From positions 62,001 through 126,000 of the forward strand of contig CAMHNI010000003.1 in assembly GCA_946186505.1 (NCBI GenBank): a stretch of DNA of 64,000 nt. The letters run 5' to 3'. The notes under the pieces were generated by a model. That model was not told the DNA's origin. It worked only from the letters and a program-made list of their open reading frames with translations, and searched no databases. Position numbers and translations under genes: made by a program. Shown here in pieces: positions 1 through 7,913 of this stretch (the stretch's first letter is position 1; each line of letters starts with the position of its first letter). This DNA is from an uncultured Prevotellaceae bacterium (lineage in GTDB: Bacteria > Bacteroidota > Bacteroidia > Bacteroidales > Bacteroidaceae).

Positions 1-956
1 TATGCGTCTGGCTCGTAGAACTCCCTAAATTGTTGCCAGTGTTTATCAGCACAGTGTCCGTGCATACACTTATAACCAGGCTTACCGTCAGGATAGACGA
101 ACACGGCACTTTCTGCCTTATTTCTACTGCTGTGCTGATTAGCCCAAGGACAAGTAACGATGTATTGCACACCTCCATGACGTTCACGTTCATTGTAGGC
201 GATACCATGTGCTTTTAAGAAAGCCTCAACATCGAAATGCTTCCCTTTGTTATAAGATGTATATTTCCTCACATACAACTTCATTGGCTCATACGTCTTG
301 GTATAAATATGAGCTTCTGTATTCCAATAAGGAAGTGGGTCGTATGATACAAATCTTTTGGATGCAATGTTGCTCGGTGCTGGATCGAGACGTATGCCGT
401 GAAGAGTAGTAGGCTCTGTGTCCTCGTCCTGCATAATGGTGAAAGTGGTACTGGCAAAGTCTGACAAAATAGCGTCAAAGTGCTGCTTGTGTTTCATACC
501 ATCGTCAATGGGAATCAGCACAAATATACCAAGTCCACTTACAGAAAGTCCGGCGTAAGCAACATAAGGGCTTTTACTCACCGTTGCTTTGACAGCCTGC
601 CAGTCGTAGAGTGCAGGATTGTCTTTAGCATCAATGTCAATGGCAATGACATTATTACGCTCGATAATACTCTGCTCACTGATACCATCTACTGTCACAC
701 CAGATATAATGCCAGCAGGAAGAGATTTCTTCAAAGATGCTATGCGATCGTGGTTACGTTCCTTTTCTTCGAGTGTAGGGCATAATGCTCTTATGGCTTC
801 AATCTGTGCAATGTATTGGTATTGCCGTTGGGGAGCAAGGAAATCACCAATCGTTTGCGGCATGATGTTATTGTCGTTCTGTTCCTCTGAAGAAAGCGCC
901 ACACGGCTCAGTCTTGTCATTCGCCGTTGGAATATGTTTGTTGTTTTTTTATCCAT
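1..956 (-). CDS. BT4734/VirE-N-type primase-like protein, truncated by window edge
   Basis: The frame opens at ATG 956-954 and stays open to base 1, giving at least 318 residues, so the C-terminus is outside the window. The N-terminal two thirds resembles the BT4734-like (VirE N-terminal) domain: short motifs include NVIAIDIDAKDNP and a following SPYVAYAGLSVSGLG, the layout of a primase/polymerase-like fold. Near the visible end there is a Cys/His cluster (CPWANQHS ... GYKCMHGHCADKHW) that looks like a CHC2-type zinc finger. It is the third gene of the helix-turn-helix, RepA-like, primase series typical of Bacteroides mobilizable elements, where such proteins probably act in element replication. 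The replication role is inferred from family and context. Confidence 0.75.
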   Translation of the reverse strand, partial: MDKKTTNIFQRRMTRLSRVALSSEEQNDNNIMPQTIGDFLAPQRQYQYIAQIEAIRALCPTLEEKERNHDRIASLKKSLPAGIISGVTVDGISEQSIIERNNVIAIDIDAKDNPALYDWQAVKATVSKSPYVAYAGLSVSGLGIFVLIPIDDGMKHKQHFDAILSDFASTTFTIMQDEDTEPTTLHGIRLDPAPSNIASKRFVSYDPLPYWNTEAHIYTKTYEPMKLYVRKYTSYNKGKHFDVEAFLKAHGIAYNERERHGGVQYIVTCPWANQHSSRNKAESAVFVYPDGKPGYKCMHGHCADKHWQQFREFYEPDA

Positions 957-972
957 GTCTATTAGTATTTGT

Positions 973-1011
973 GTGTCCGCTCGCCCCTATATAGATAAGC
1001 GAGCGGAACAC
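973..1011. other. Hairpin between ATPase and primase genes
   Basis: GTGTCCGCTCG at 973-983 pairs with CGAGCGGAACAC at 1000-1011 with one bulged base, and TTAGT/ACTAA extend the arms. It lies just upstream of the primase start and has no T-tract on the minus strand, so it looks more like a translational or processing element than a terminator. The 129-base gap between the two genes holds nothing else I recognise. Confidence 0.5.
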
Positions 1012-1085
1012 TAATTATAGATAGAGTTCTTTCAATATGTGTTTATGTGTTTATAATTCTATATGGGAATCGGAATACATAAACA

Positions 1086-2228
1086 CTAATCATCAGAGAG
1101 ATTAAGTTCTTGCTCCTGTGCATCTGGAGTAGTAACCACATACCAAACGGACTGCCTACCCTCACGGCGACTATCGAGAATACCGTATTGCTTGCATTTC
1201 TTCAAGGTCTTGTCGGCTGGAGATTTACTTGTCCATCGCTTAACATTCATCAGCCACGAGATTAGTTGTGTGTTGGTGCAAGGAAGTGGGGCTGCGTCCA
1301 TAAGATTGCGTAGTTCCATTTCTTCCGCATCCTCTTGGGTAAGTTCTGGAATACTGCTTATATCGACTGTCTCCCACCAACCAACCTTTTGACCATACGG
1401 ACACACAATCTTAAATCGTAGGTTAGGAGCACTTTCACCACGTCCTTCATGTTCTACTGTGAAGAATCCATTAGACTTGTCCTTCTTCAAAATGAAACTA
1501 TCCGTGAATTTCTTGTTGGCCTGAGTTCCCGCCCAGCCCCCTATCTTTCCACTATTGAAGTTTAGGTGAAGCATACCCACTACGGCACAATCATACTCAC
1601 AACTAAGATAATCCATCCAAGCCATGACCTCCTTCGCCTCCCTCTCGTCGTTAATGCTGCCAATCAAATCGGCAATACCATCAACGAACACCAGTTGAGG
1701 CTCATACTTTTTTATGGCCAGTTCTATAATGGTCATTCTGTCTGCTTCCTCAATATCCTTTACTGATAGAGAAACAATGCCATGAGTATTCCACTGTTCG
1801 CCGTAATCATAGCCAGCGGTTTTCATTATGCGTCGAAGAGTGCGCCGGGCATCTCTCAAAGGTTGTTCGGTGTCAATGTTCAGTATCTTCAACTTTCCTT
1901 CGTTACTACGAATAGCACCGTTCAACACTTGATGATTAGGCGAAGCACTTGCAGCCATCAGCAAACCAGCAAAATTAGATTTTCCAGATTTCTTTTGGGC
2001 TGCAATGATACCAACGGCATCTTTTGGCAGAACTTCCACCCCATTGATATTAAACAATGATGGTGGCTCTTGTTCGTCAGGCACATTCTGAATTTCAATA
2101 CTGAGCAACTTTTCTGCAAGGTTCCTGATTTTCTCTTCTCTTTCCTTTGTAGATTGAGAAGAATTTGTTACCTTTGCAGTGGTTTCAGTGGTAGCGGTTT
2201 CGGCTGTTGCCATTTTCTTTTCTTCCAT
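1086..2228 (-). CDS. RepA-like AAA ATPase (AAA_25) of integrative element
   Basis: This 380-residue protein has a Walker A loop AAQKKSGKSNFAG near residue 75, and a Walker B strand LVFVDGIADLI near residue 180 followed by the DnaB/RepA-type region WMDYLSCEYDCAVVGMLHLNFN. This is the RecA-fold hexameric helicase family (AAA_25, RepA) found in plasmids and mobilizable transposons. The first 45 residues are polar and low-complexity. The C-terminal 90 residues resemble a winged-helix tail. Its start lies two bases after the stop of the upstream helix-turn-helix gene, so the two are co-transcribed, probably with the primase downstream. It probably loads on or unwinds the excised element. The ATPase assignment is sound; the replication role is by family. 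Confidence 0.85.
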   Translation of the reverse strand: MEEKKMATAETATTETTAKVTNSSQSTKEREEKIRNLAEKLLSIEIQNVPDEQEPPSLFNINGVEVLPKDAVGIIAAQKKSGKSNFAGLLMAASASPNHQVLNGAIRSNEGKLKILNIDTEQPLRDARRTLRRIMKTAGYDYGEQWNTHGIVSLSVKDIEEADRMTIIELAIKKYEPQLVFVDGIADLIGSINDEREAKEVMAWMDYLSCEYDCAVVGMLHLNFNSGKIGGWAGTQANKKFTDSFILKKDKSNGFFTVEHEGRGESAPNLRFKIVCPYGQKVGWWETVDISSIPELTQEDAEEMELRNLMDAAPLPCTNTQLISWLMNVKRWTSKSPADKTLKKCKQYGILDSRREGRQSVWYVVTTPDAQEQELNLSDD

Positions 2229-2230
2229 AG

Positions 2231-2509
2231 TTATGCCTCCTTCACTTTTAAGTCACAATCCCGATAATAGACTTTTGAGCCCACAACGGTCTTTTTTAAG
2301 ATTCCAGCTTTACACCACCTCCAGAGAGTACTCACATCTACTCGGTGACGTTCAGCAAACTCTTTAGGAGTGAAAATTTGTCCTTTCTGCGTCCTTAACT
2401 TCTCTGTAGCCTCAGCAATGAGAGAATGTCCGAACTCCTGTAACATAATCGGTGTTACCACCAGTAATGTATTACTGTTGCCGTTTGAAAGCATTTCTTG
2501 TATGCTCAT
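2231..2509 (-). CDS. Small helix-turn-helix protein, excisionase/MerR-like (HTH_17)
   Basis: I place the start at the internal ATG (MSIQEML), giving 92 residues; an upstream in-frame ATG at 2539 would add ten residues without clear family character. The C-terminal half is a winged helix of the HTH_17 type: FTPKEFAERHRVDVSTLWRWCKAGIL followed by a wing KTVVGSKVYYRDCDL. Proteins of this size next to integrases and RepA-like ATPases act as recombination directionality factors or as regulators of element replication. A -7 box lies about 110 bases upstream. Which of the two roles applies cannot be told from the sequence. Confidence 0.75.
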   Translation of the reverse strand: MSIQEMLSNGNSNTLLVVTPIMLQEFGHSLIAEATEKLRTQKGQIFTPKEFAERHRVDVSTLWRWCKAGILKKTVVGSKVYYRDCDLKVKEA

Positions 2510-2620
2510 AATAAACCCACGGCTCGGCGACTGACACAAAGAAACATTCTCCCTTCGTCGCTGCCTCAGTCAGATGGTCTTGCAATGTGTCGGGTACGCC
2601 ACAATCAACTTCTGGTGGTG

Positions 2621-2628
2621 CAAAGGTA
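2621..2628 (-). promoter_or_regulatory. Promoter (-7 box) for HTH/ATPase/primase operon
   Basis: CAAAGGTA on the plus strand reads TACCTTTG on the minus strand, a perfect Bacteroidetes -7 box (TAnnTTTG). Transcription would start near 2614 and leave a leader of about 100 bases before the helix-turn-helix gene. Confidence 0.6.
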
Positions 2629-2651
2629 GCGCAGAATTGTAACCTAATGAA

Positions 2652-2751
2652 AAAGGGGATTGACTACAGAAAAAGGCAAACCGCCTACAACAAACGATTT
2701 GCCTCAACAAAAAAATATAAAGGGGATTTTCAAAGGGGATTTGTGGGGATT
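2652..2751. repeat. Four direct GGGGATT repeats (iteron-like)
   Basis: GGGGATT begins at 2655, 2722, 2735 and 2745. Three copies carry AAAGGGGATT or a near match and the last reads GTGGGGATT. They lie in the gap between the unknown gene and the helix-turn-helix gene, upstream of the operon promoter. Such clusters can be replication iterons or sites for the small DNA-binding protein. The function is inferred. Confidence 0.45.
2671..2704 (-). terminator. Rho-independent terminator after unknown mobile-element gene
   Basis: On the minus strand AGGCAAA (2704-2698) pairs with TTTGCCT (2680-2674) and is followed by a short T run. It lies about 55 bases past the stop of the gene at 2759-3532 and before the next promoter on the same strand. 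Confidence 0.6.
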
Positions 2752-2758
2752 GAAACTA

Positions 2759-3532
2759 TTAGCGTAAATATGCAAACCTAAGAATAAAGTTTGGAGATGA
2801 CTCTAAGGCTCTTTTGATTTTACATGGTTTAGCCTGAGACTCACTTTTGACACAACCAATAGCATCACAGAAGATACGGTAGAACTCCATAAAAGTGTTA
2901 GGTTTAGACTGAATCCATTTGCTATTATATATAAGATATGCTATATTCGCATATTCCTTAGAACTCCATCCTCCCAACTTTAACGATGGTAGAAAATCAA
3001 AAGTCCAATAATCATGTTGATTTCCACTCTTACTATATGCTTTTCCAAAGAAACCGTCCTTAAAATAGGGTTTTAGTGTTTCATATCTCTGCTCTCGCAC
3101 ATCAAATATAGATTTTTTCACTTTCGCAAGTTTCTCTGCATAACTTACAACCTCAAATAAAGAACCTGCCATATCATTAATTCTTTCATGCAATAGATTC
3201 AGTTCTTCTTCATATTTCCCCCCTACGGATGGGGCGCATTTCCCCCAATACTCTACAATCTTGTCAAGAATGTTATTTAGTCCTTTGTCTTTTAACCGTT
3301 CAATAAAAAACGGTATTTGCTCTTTACCTGCTTGACATATTTCATCGAGGACATTTTCTGCCAACCTTCTATAATTATGGATAACAATAGGGCGTTCTAT
3401 AATTCCACTTGTTATTTTCGCCATTTCCCCATCACCATATTCTTCTTTTAACTTATGACCATTATCATAAGCATTTTCATAGAAACTTATAGCATCAAAT
3501 AGCTCACGAATATAATGATTCGATTCTCTCAT
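2759..3532 (-). CDS. Hypothetical protein of the integrative element
   Basis: This is a 257-residue protein I do not recognise. It has no signal peptide or membrane segment. The first two thirds look helical and charged, for example RRLAENVLDEICQAGKEQIP and HERINDMAGSLFEVVSYAEK. The C-terminus contains TFMEFYRIFCDAIGC followed by a basic stretch KPCKIKRAL, loosely like the tail of element-borne RteC-type or accessory proteins. It lies directly downstream of the integrase (17-base gap) and ends at its own terminator, so it is probably transcribed with the integrase. Its base composition is AT-rich like the rest of the element. It could be an accessory recombination factor or a cargo (defence) gene; neither is supported directly. 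Confidence 0.7.
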   Translation of the reverse strand: MRESNHYIRELFDAISFYENAYDNGHKLKEEYGDGEMAKITSGIIERPIVIHNYRRLAENVLDEICQAGKEQIPFFIERLKDKGLNNILDKIVEYWGKCAPSVGGKYEEELNLLHERINDMAGSLFEVVSYAEKLAKVKKSIFDVREQRYETLKPYFKDGFFGKAYSKSGNQHDYWTFDFLPSLKLGGWSSKEYANIAYLIYNSKWIQSKPNTFMEFYRIFCDAIGCVKSESQAKPCKIKRALESSPNFILRFAYLR

Positions 3533-3549
3533 ACTGTAAACAATTACTA

Positions 3550-5022
3550 TTAATCAATTAGCGAAACGGTCTCTTTCATCACATCCATATCAATGTCACG
3601 ATAACGGACAAAAGCCTGTGATCCTTCTACATGACCAGACAATTTGCCTATTAGATTTGGGTCTTTTACTTTTTTGTAAAGATTCCCTATGAATGTTCTT
3701 CGAGCCATGTGACTTGAGGCAATCTCATTGATTGGGTGTTGTTCTGACTCTCCTGTAGTCGGATTTAGAATCGTCACCATCCTTTTTATTTCGCAAATTG
3801 TCAGAATGTCTTTGATGGCATCATTATATTTCTGACTGCTAATAAAAGGAAATAGTCTTCCTTTGGCATCAACACCCTTATATTTCTCCACCAACTCTCG
3901 CGCACGGTCATTCAACGGAACACTAACAACAAAAGGCTTCTTGTCCTTAGTCTTTCTTGGAATATACTCTATAGCCAACACTCCTTCAGCATCGGTCAGA
4001 TTGTCATTAGTCAGTTTCATTAAGTCACTAACCCTACAGCCAACTAATGTTTGAAAAAGAAAAATGTCTCGTTGACGTTCCAGATGCTTATTATTGCTAA
4101 AATCCCATGCGGCCATAATATTCCTTTCTTCTAATGTAAGATAAAACGGTGTCCCATGTTTTTCTGCCCCAATAGTTATGCCATCAAAAGGTCTGTTAGA
4201 AGTATAATTCTGTTCCAGTAACCAATTATAAAATGCCTTGAATGATTTTTTGCGACCAACCATAATATTGTGACCACGCTCTTCAATAACACTGTTCTTG
4301 TGTTTTGGAGTAAACTCTACAGGATAGTCTGCAAGCAATGACTTAAATATTTCTGGATATTCTTCTGATATTGATTTCTCATTTGCCATATAATCAAAGA
4401 AATCTTCTACAGTCTCTTTGTCTAAGGTATGAATATCTAAAGTAAAATCTTTACGTTGTTTATCTGTTAACCTTATAAATGATTGATAGCGTGAAAGTAT
4501 GCGCACCAAAACACGAAAACCACGCTTGCGTCCTTCCGACAAATCTTTCTTAGACAAATAATAATCCATCCATTCAAAGAATGTCTTAGTAGTAGAAGAT
4601 TCTGAATCTTCCTGTTCTCGCAATAGTCGAGCATCTTTAATAACTTGATAGGTAATAGATGCCGCATCCCTATTTCGGGTCAAAGTCATGGCATCTTCTA
4701 TAGAATCATGGTTAACTACATCTTCATTACCGACAAGAGCGTTACACACTGCCGTCAATCTTCCCACATAAGCAACCAACATGGATTTTGCCGTTTCTGC
4801 TTCTCGAACTTCCAACACATTCAGTTTTCCTTTTTTGGGGACAACCACATCATAGACAAAACCCTTCTTTGTTTCCTGAATAGGTCTGAACCACTCAGGA
4901 CTAATGAATACGCCAGACTTAAAGCATGGTCTATTTTGACGCGAAATCGTCAGTTTTACGATAACTTGACTTCTACCATTGGCATCGGTCTTACTTGATA
5001 ACTTTAATTGAGTTGTAGCCAT
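3550..5022 (-). CDS. Tyrosine recombinase / integrase
   Basis: This 490-residue site-specific recombinase has the Bacteroidetes integrase layout: an N-terminal arm-binding region, a SAM-like core-binding region around residues 150-290, and a C-terminal catalytic domain. The catalytic residues are visible: Arg in LVGCRVSDLMKL, the H-x-x-R box in SSHMARRTF, the His in LSGHVEG, and the nucleophilic Tyr in AFVRYRDID. It would cut and rejoin DNA at the element's attachment site. The gene sits at the right-hand end of the element, with its own canonical promoter directly upstream, and the neighbouring chromosomal DNA is visibly GC-richer. Catalytic residues and length are intact. Confidence 0.92.
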   Translation of the reverse strand: MATTQLKLSSKTDANGRSQVIVKLTISRQNRPCFKSGVFISPEWFRPIQETKKGFVYDVVVPKKGKLNVLEVREAETAKSMLVAYVGRLTAVCNALVGNEDVVNHDSIEDAMTLTRNRDAASITYQVIKDARLLREQEDSESSTTKTFFEWMDYYLSKKDLSEGRKRGFRVLVRILSRYQSFIRLTDKQRKDFTLDIHTLDKETVEDFFDYMANEKSISEEYPEIFKSLLADYPVEFTPKHKNSVIEERGHNIMVGRKKSFKAFYNWLLEQNYTSNRPFDGITIGAEKHGTPFYLTLEERNIMAAWDFSNNKHLERQRDIFLFQTLVGCRVSDLMKLTNDNLTDAEGVLAIEYIPRKTKDKKPFVVSVPLNDRARELVEKYKGVDAKGRLFPFISSQKYNDAIKDILTICEIKRMVTILNPTTGESEQHPINEIASSHMARRTFIGNLYKKVKDPNLIGKLSGHVEGSQAFVRYRDIDMDVMKETVSLID

Positions 5023-5048
5023 AATGAATTATAATTTGAATCACGCTA

Positions 5049-5080
5049 CAAAGTTATACATTTTACCTGGTACCACCAAA
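5049..5080 (-). promoter_or_regulatory. Integrase promoter, both boxes visible
   Basis: On the minus strand the -33 box TTTG (5080-5077) is followed after 20 bases by the -7 box TAACTTTG (5056-5049). This is a full match to the Bacteroidetes promoter consensus. The integrase ATG lies 27 bases downstream of the -7 box. Confidence 0.75.
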
Positions 5081-5085
5081 GAATT

Positions 5086-5124
5086 AGGTCACTTTTAGGT
5101 CACAATAATGCAATTTTGGGTCAC
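5086..5124. repeat. Three helically phased GGTCAC repeats upstream of integrase promoter
   Basis: AGGTCAC occurs at 5086-5092 and 5097-5103, and GGGTCAC at 5118-5124. The starts are 11 and 21 bases apart, so the sites face the same side of the helix. They end six bases from the integrase -33 box. They could be integrase arm-type sites, excisionase sites or operators. Confidence 0.5.
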
Positions 5125-5215
5125 ATTCCACAATTCAGTAAAACTATAACTGCTTTATATACAATCGCATTTCGTTGCAATGACTTTCGGTGAATTGCAT
5201 GTAAAGCAACCCCAA

Positions 5216-5269
5216 GCGGATCACCAAGAGCAATCCGCAAGAAGTTGAATATCAACTGATTGCGGATTG
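5216..5269. other. Long hairpin with GCGGAT repeats; candidate attachment region
   Basis: CAATCCGCAA (5231-5240) pairs with TTGCGGATTG (5260-5269), and inside it GTTGA (5244-5248) pairs with TCAAC (5252-5256). A further GCGGAT lies at 5216-5221. There is no T-tract. It sits between the integrase promoter and the first chromosomal gene, where an attachment core would be expected. The other element end is outside the window, so no direct-repeat test is possible. Confidence 0.35.
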
Positions 5270-5340
5270 TTCATTTCTACACATACACCGCCTTTGCGCC
5301 ACCAGGCACCAGCTAAAGTTACATAATTATTTTGAAAAGC

Positions 5341-5372
5341 TTTGTCAGAATCCATCTTTTTTCGTACCTTTG
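5341..5372 (+). promoter_or_regulatory. Promoter of metal-uptake operon
   Basis: The -33 box TTTG at 5341-5344 and the -7 box TACCTTTG at 5365-5372 are separated by 20 bases, a perfect Bacteroidetes promoter. The predicted start of transcription near 5379 lies only a few bases before the GTG start I favour for the next gene. Confidence 0.7.
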
Positions 5373-5383
5373 CAGCCGTGGAC

Positions 5384-5722
5384 GTGAAAAGTAGAAGACA
5401 TATTGCTTCATGGGTGCTGTTGGCAGTGTTTGTGCCAATGCTCATCCTGTCGTCGATTCACGTACATGAGTCAGCAAACATAGCTCAAGAGAACTGCAAG
5501 GAATGTGTACACCATCAGTGTCACGGCCATCTGGGTGAGCTGACAACGACGATGCACGCCTGCGTGCTCTGTCAGTTCCTCACGCTGTCGTTTGTGGCGG
5601 CGACCGTCTTTGCAGTCGTATATTATAATAAGGTAAACAAAACCCTTTTTGCCCAATGTCAGCGTGACATCCACTTTGACCGTTGCGGCATCCCCACCCT
5701 CCGCGCTCCACCGTTTGTTTGA
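5384..5722 (+). CDS. Small Cys/His-rich membrane protein ahead of TonB receptor
   Basis: This protein has about 112 residues from GTG 5384 (GTG 5378 is also possible). An in-frame TTG at 5342 is rejected because the promoter lies inside that extension, so the message would be nearly leaderless. It has an N-terminal membrane helix (WVLLAVFVPMLILSS), then a metal-ligand-rich segment IHVHESAN...CKECVHHQCHGH, then HACVLCQF leading into a second helix (LTLSFVAATVFAVVYY). Cys pairs and His clusters on one face of a two-helix membrane protein suggest binding or sensing of zinc or another transition metal. It lies 50 bases upstream of a TonB-dependent receptor and shares its promoter. I do not recognise a named family. 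Confidence 0.65.
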   Translation: MKSRRHIASWVLLAVFVPMLILSSIHVHESANIAQENCKECVHHQCHGHLGELTTTMHACVLCQFLTLSFVAATVFAVVYYNKVNKTLFAQCQRDIHFDRCGIPTLRAPPFV

Positions 5723-5772
5723 ATCACAGGGAACATTCTCGTTTTATTATGTAATTCAAACAGACATTCAGT

Positions 5773-7851
5773 ATGATAAACATGTTACTGGCTGCTGTGC
5801 TCAGTGCATCAGCACCAGCCGACACTACTGTCACGTTACATAATGTCACCGTTACAGGACAGCAGCGCCAAAGCTACCAGATGCGCTCGTCGCAGACGGA
5901 AGTCCAGGTCAGCCGTGAGTTCCTTCAGCAGAACTTTGCAGGCAGTCTGATGCAGACCTTAGAGGCGATTCCTGGCGTGAAAGCGATGGCAATAGGCAGC
6001 GGACAGTCGAAGCCCACCATCCGAGGCTTGGGCTTTAACCGGCTGGCTGTGTCGGAAGACGGCATCAAGCACGAGGGGCAGCAGTGGGGCGACGACCACG
6101 GGCTGGAGATTGACCAGTTCTCGATAGACCGTGCCGAGGTTATCAAGGGTCCTGCGGCACTGCTCTACGGCAGCGATGCCATCGGCGGCGTGCTCAGCCT
6201 CTATACGAACCACATGCCTACGAAGCCGTTCGGCGGCAGCGTGCAGCTGTTTGGTCGCACGAACAATGAGCAGATAGGCATGTCGGCAAGGGTCGAGGGC
6301 CGCAAGGGACGTTGGTTCTATCGTGCCAACGCCACGCTGATAGACTATGCCGACTACAAGGTGCCGACTGACAGCATCCAATACTATTCCTATTGGATTA
6401 AGCTGAAGGACCGACGCCTACGCAACACGGCCGGCTGCGAGCGCGACGGCAGCGTGATGCTGGGCTACGCCGACTACAACTTCCACACCGATGTGCGTGT
6501 ATCGGACAGCTACGCGAAGAGCGGCTTCTTTGCCAACGCCCACGGCCTGGAGGTGCGCCTCTCGGGCATTGACTATGACCACTCCCGGCGCGACATAGAC
6601 CTGCCTTATCAGTGGGTGAACCACCTGAAGGTGCTCAGCCACACTACGTGGCGCAACGACGTGACCTCGGCAGAGCTGAACCTGGCCTATCAGAACAACC
6701 AGCGCGAGGAGTGCTCGGAGCCTGTCAGTCACGGCTACATGCCTACACCCGACGGCTCCTTGGAACGGCGTTTCGACAAGAGCACCTATACAGGCGGCCT
6801 GCAACTGCGCCACACCGTTGGCAACCACGAGTTGCGCGGAGGCCTGAGCAGTGAGTTTCAGCACAACCGCCGAGGCGGCTGGGGCTTTATTATTCCCGAC
6901 TTCGAGACGCTGAGTGCGGGTGGCTTCGTGACGGACCGTTATACCGTCAACGAGAACCTGATACTGAACGCAGGCCTGCGCTACGACTTTGCCGAGACCC
7001 ACATCAACAGCTATCAGGACTGGTTCCAGACACCTGTAGGCTCCGAAATGGTCTATAAGGAACGCTCGGCCGACATACGCCGCCACTTCAACAGCATCAC
7101 GTGGTCGGCGGGCGTCAACTACAGCACAGGACTGTGGGTGATGAAGGCCAACGTTGGCAAGAGTTTCCGTGTGCCCATCCCCAAGGAGCTGGGCGCCGAC
7201 GGCATCAACTACCACATCTTCCGCTACGAGCGCGGCAACCAGCAGTTGGACCCGGAGGAGTCGTATCAGATAGACGCCAGCATCAGCTGGGGCAACGACG
7301 AGTGGGAAGTGCAGGTGGAACCCTACCTGAACTACTTTCCCAACTATATCTACCTGAACCCCACGGCGCAGTATGTCGAGGGCCTTCAACTGTATAACTA
7401 TACGCAGGCCGAGGTGCTGCGCTACGGTTTGGAGGCGCAGGTGAAGTGGTGTCTCGACGAGCACTGGCAGGCACATGCACAGGGTGAGTACCTCTATGCG
7501 CGTCAGCAGTCGGGCGAGAAGAAGGGCTATACCCTACCCTTCTCCACGCCGTGGTCGGTCGATACGGGGGTAAGATACGCTTTCCCCCGCAATAGTTTCG
7601 TCGGAATCAGTGCCCACATCGTCGGTGCCCAGCATGAGATTGTTCCCCCCGAAAAGCCCACCGACGGGCATTGGACATTGAACCTCGCCGCCGGACGGGA
7701 GTTCCAGTTGCATGGCACAACCCTCAACGTGACGCTTCACGCAGACAACCTGCTGAACCGCCGCTACTATGATCACACCAGCTATTACCGCCTCATCGAC
7801 GTGCCCGAACCTGGGCGCAACATCTCGCTGATGGTGGGGCTGGAGTTTTAG
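5773..7851 (+). CDS. TonB-dependent outer-membrane receptor, probably metal (zinc)-type
   Basis: This 692-residue protein has a signal peptide ending near residue 16. A plug domain spans about residues 25-145, with PTIRGLGFNRLAVSEDGI and VIKGPAALLYGSDAIGGV. A 22-strand barrel follows and ends in the terminal Phe typical of outer-membrane proteins (LMVGLEF). There is no N-terminal carboxypeptidase-like domain, unlike SusC proteins. The plug contains EGQQWGDDHGLEID, a layout seen in ZnuD-like receptors. The upstream Cys/His-rich membrane protein and the downstream His-rich DUF4625 lipoprotein also point to metal rather than sugar or siderophore uptake. The receptor fold is certain; the substrate is inferred from neighbours. 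Confidence 0.85.
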   Translation: MINMLLAAVLSASAPADTTVTLHNVTVTGQQRQSYQMRSSQTEVQVSREFLQQNFAGSLMQTLEAIPGVKAMAIGSGQSKPTIRGLGFNRLAVSEDGIKHEGQQWGDDHGLEIDQFSIDRAEVIKGPAALLYGSDAIGGVLSLYTNHMPTKPFGGSVQLFGRTNNEQIGMSARVEGRKGRWFYRANATLIDYADYKVPTDSIQYYSYWIKLKDRRLRNTAGCERDGSVMLGYADYNFHTDVRVSDSYAKSGFFANAHGLEVRLSGIDYDHSRRDIDLPYQWVNHLKVLSHTTWRNDVTSAELNLAYQNNQREECSEPVSHGYMPTPDGSLERRFDKSTYTGGLQLRHTVGNHELRGGLSSEFQHNRRGGWGFIIPDFETLSAGGFVTDRYTVNENLILNAGLRYDFAETHINSYQDWFQTPVGSEMVYKERSADIRRHFNSITWSAGVNYSTGLWVMKANVGKSFRVPIPKELGADGINYHIFRYERGNQQLDPEESYQIDASISWGNDEWEVQVEPYLNYFPNYIYLNPTAQYVEGLQLYNYTQAEVLRYGLEAQVKWCLDEHWQAHAQGEYLYARQQSGEKKGYTLPFSTPWSVDTGVRYAFPRNSFVGISAHIVGAQHEIVPPEKPTDGHWTLNLAAGREFQLHGTTLNVTLHADNLLNRRYYDHTSYYRLIDVPEPGRNISLMVGLEF

Positions 7852-7860
7852 CGCTTCGCT

Positions 7861-7890
7861 AAAGAAATAAAGAACAAAGAAATAAAGAAC
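7861..7890 (+). repeat. 15-bp tandem duplication between receptor and lipoprotein genes
   Basis: AAAGAAATAAAGAAC occurs twice head to tail (7861-7875, 7876-7890) in the short gap before the DUF4625 lipoprotein. It looks like a simple duplication in a spacer. Confidence 0.7.
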
Positions 7891-7913
7891 AAATAATAAA
7901 CTACAGTACAACA

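Noticed and set aside
6418..7476. Long open frame of 352 codons antisense to the TonB receptor
   Set aside because: It mirrors the codon bias of a certain gene, has no family features, no promoter, and a composition (Val/Ala/His/Leu-rich) typical of shadows.
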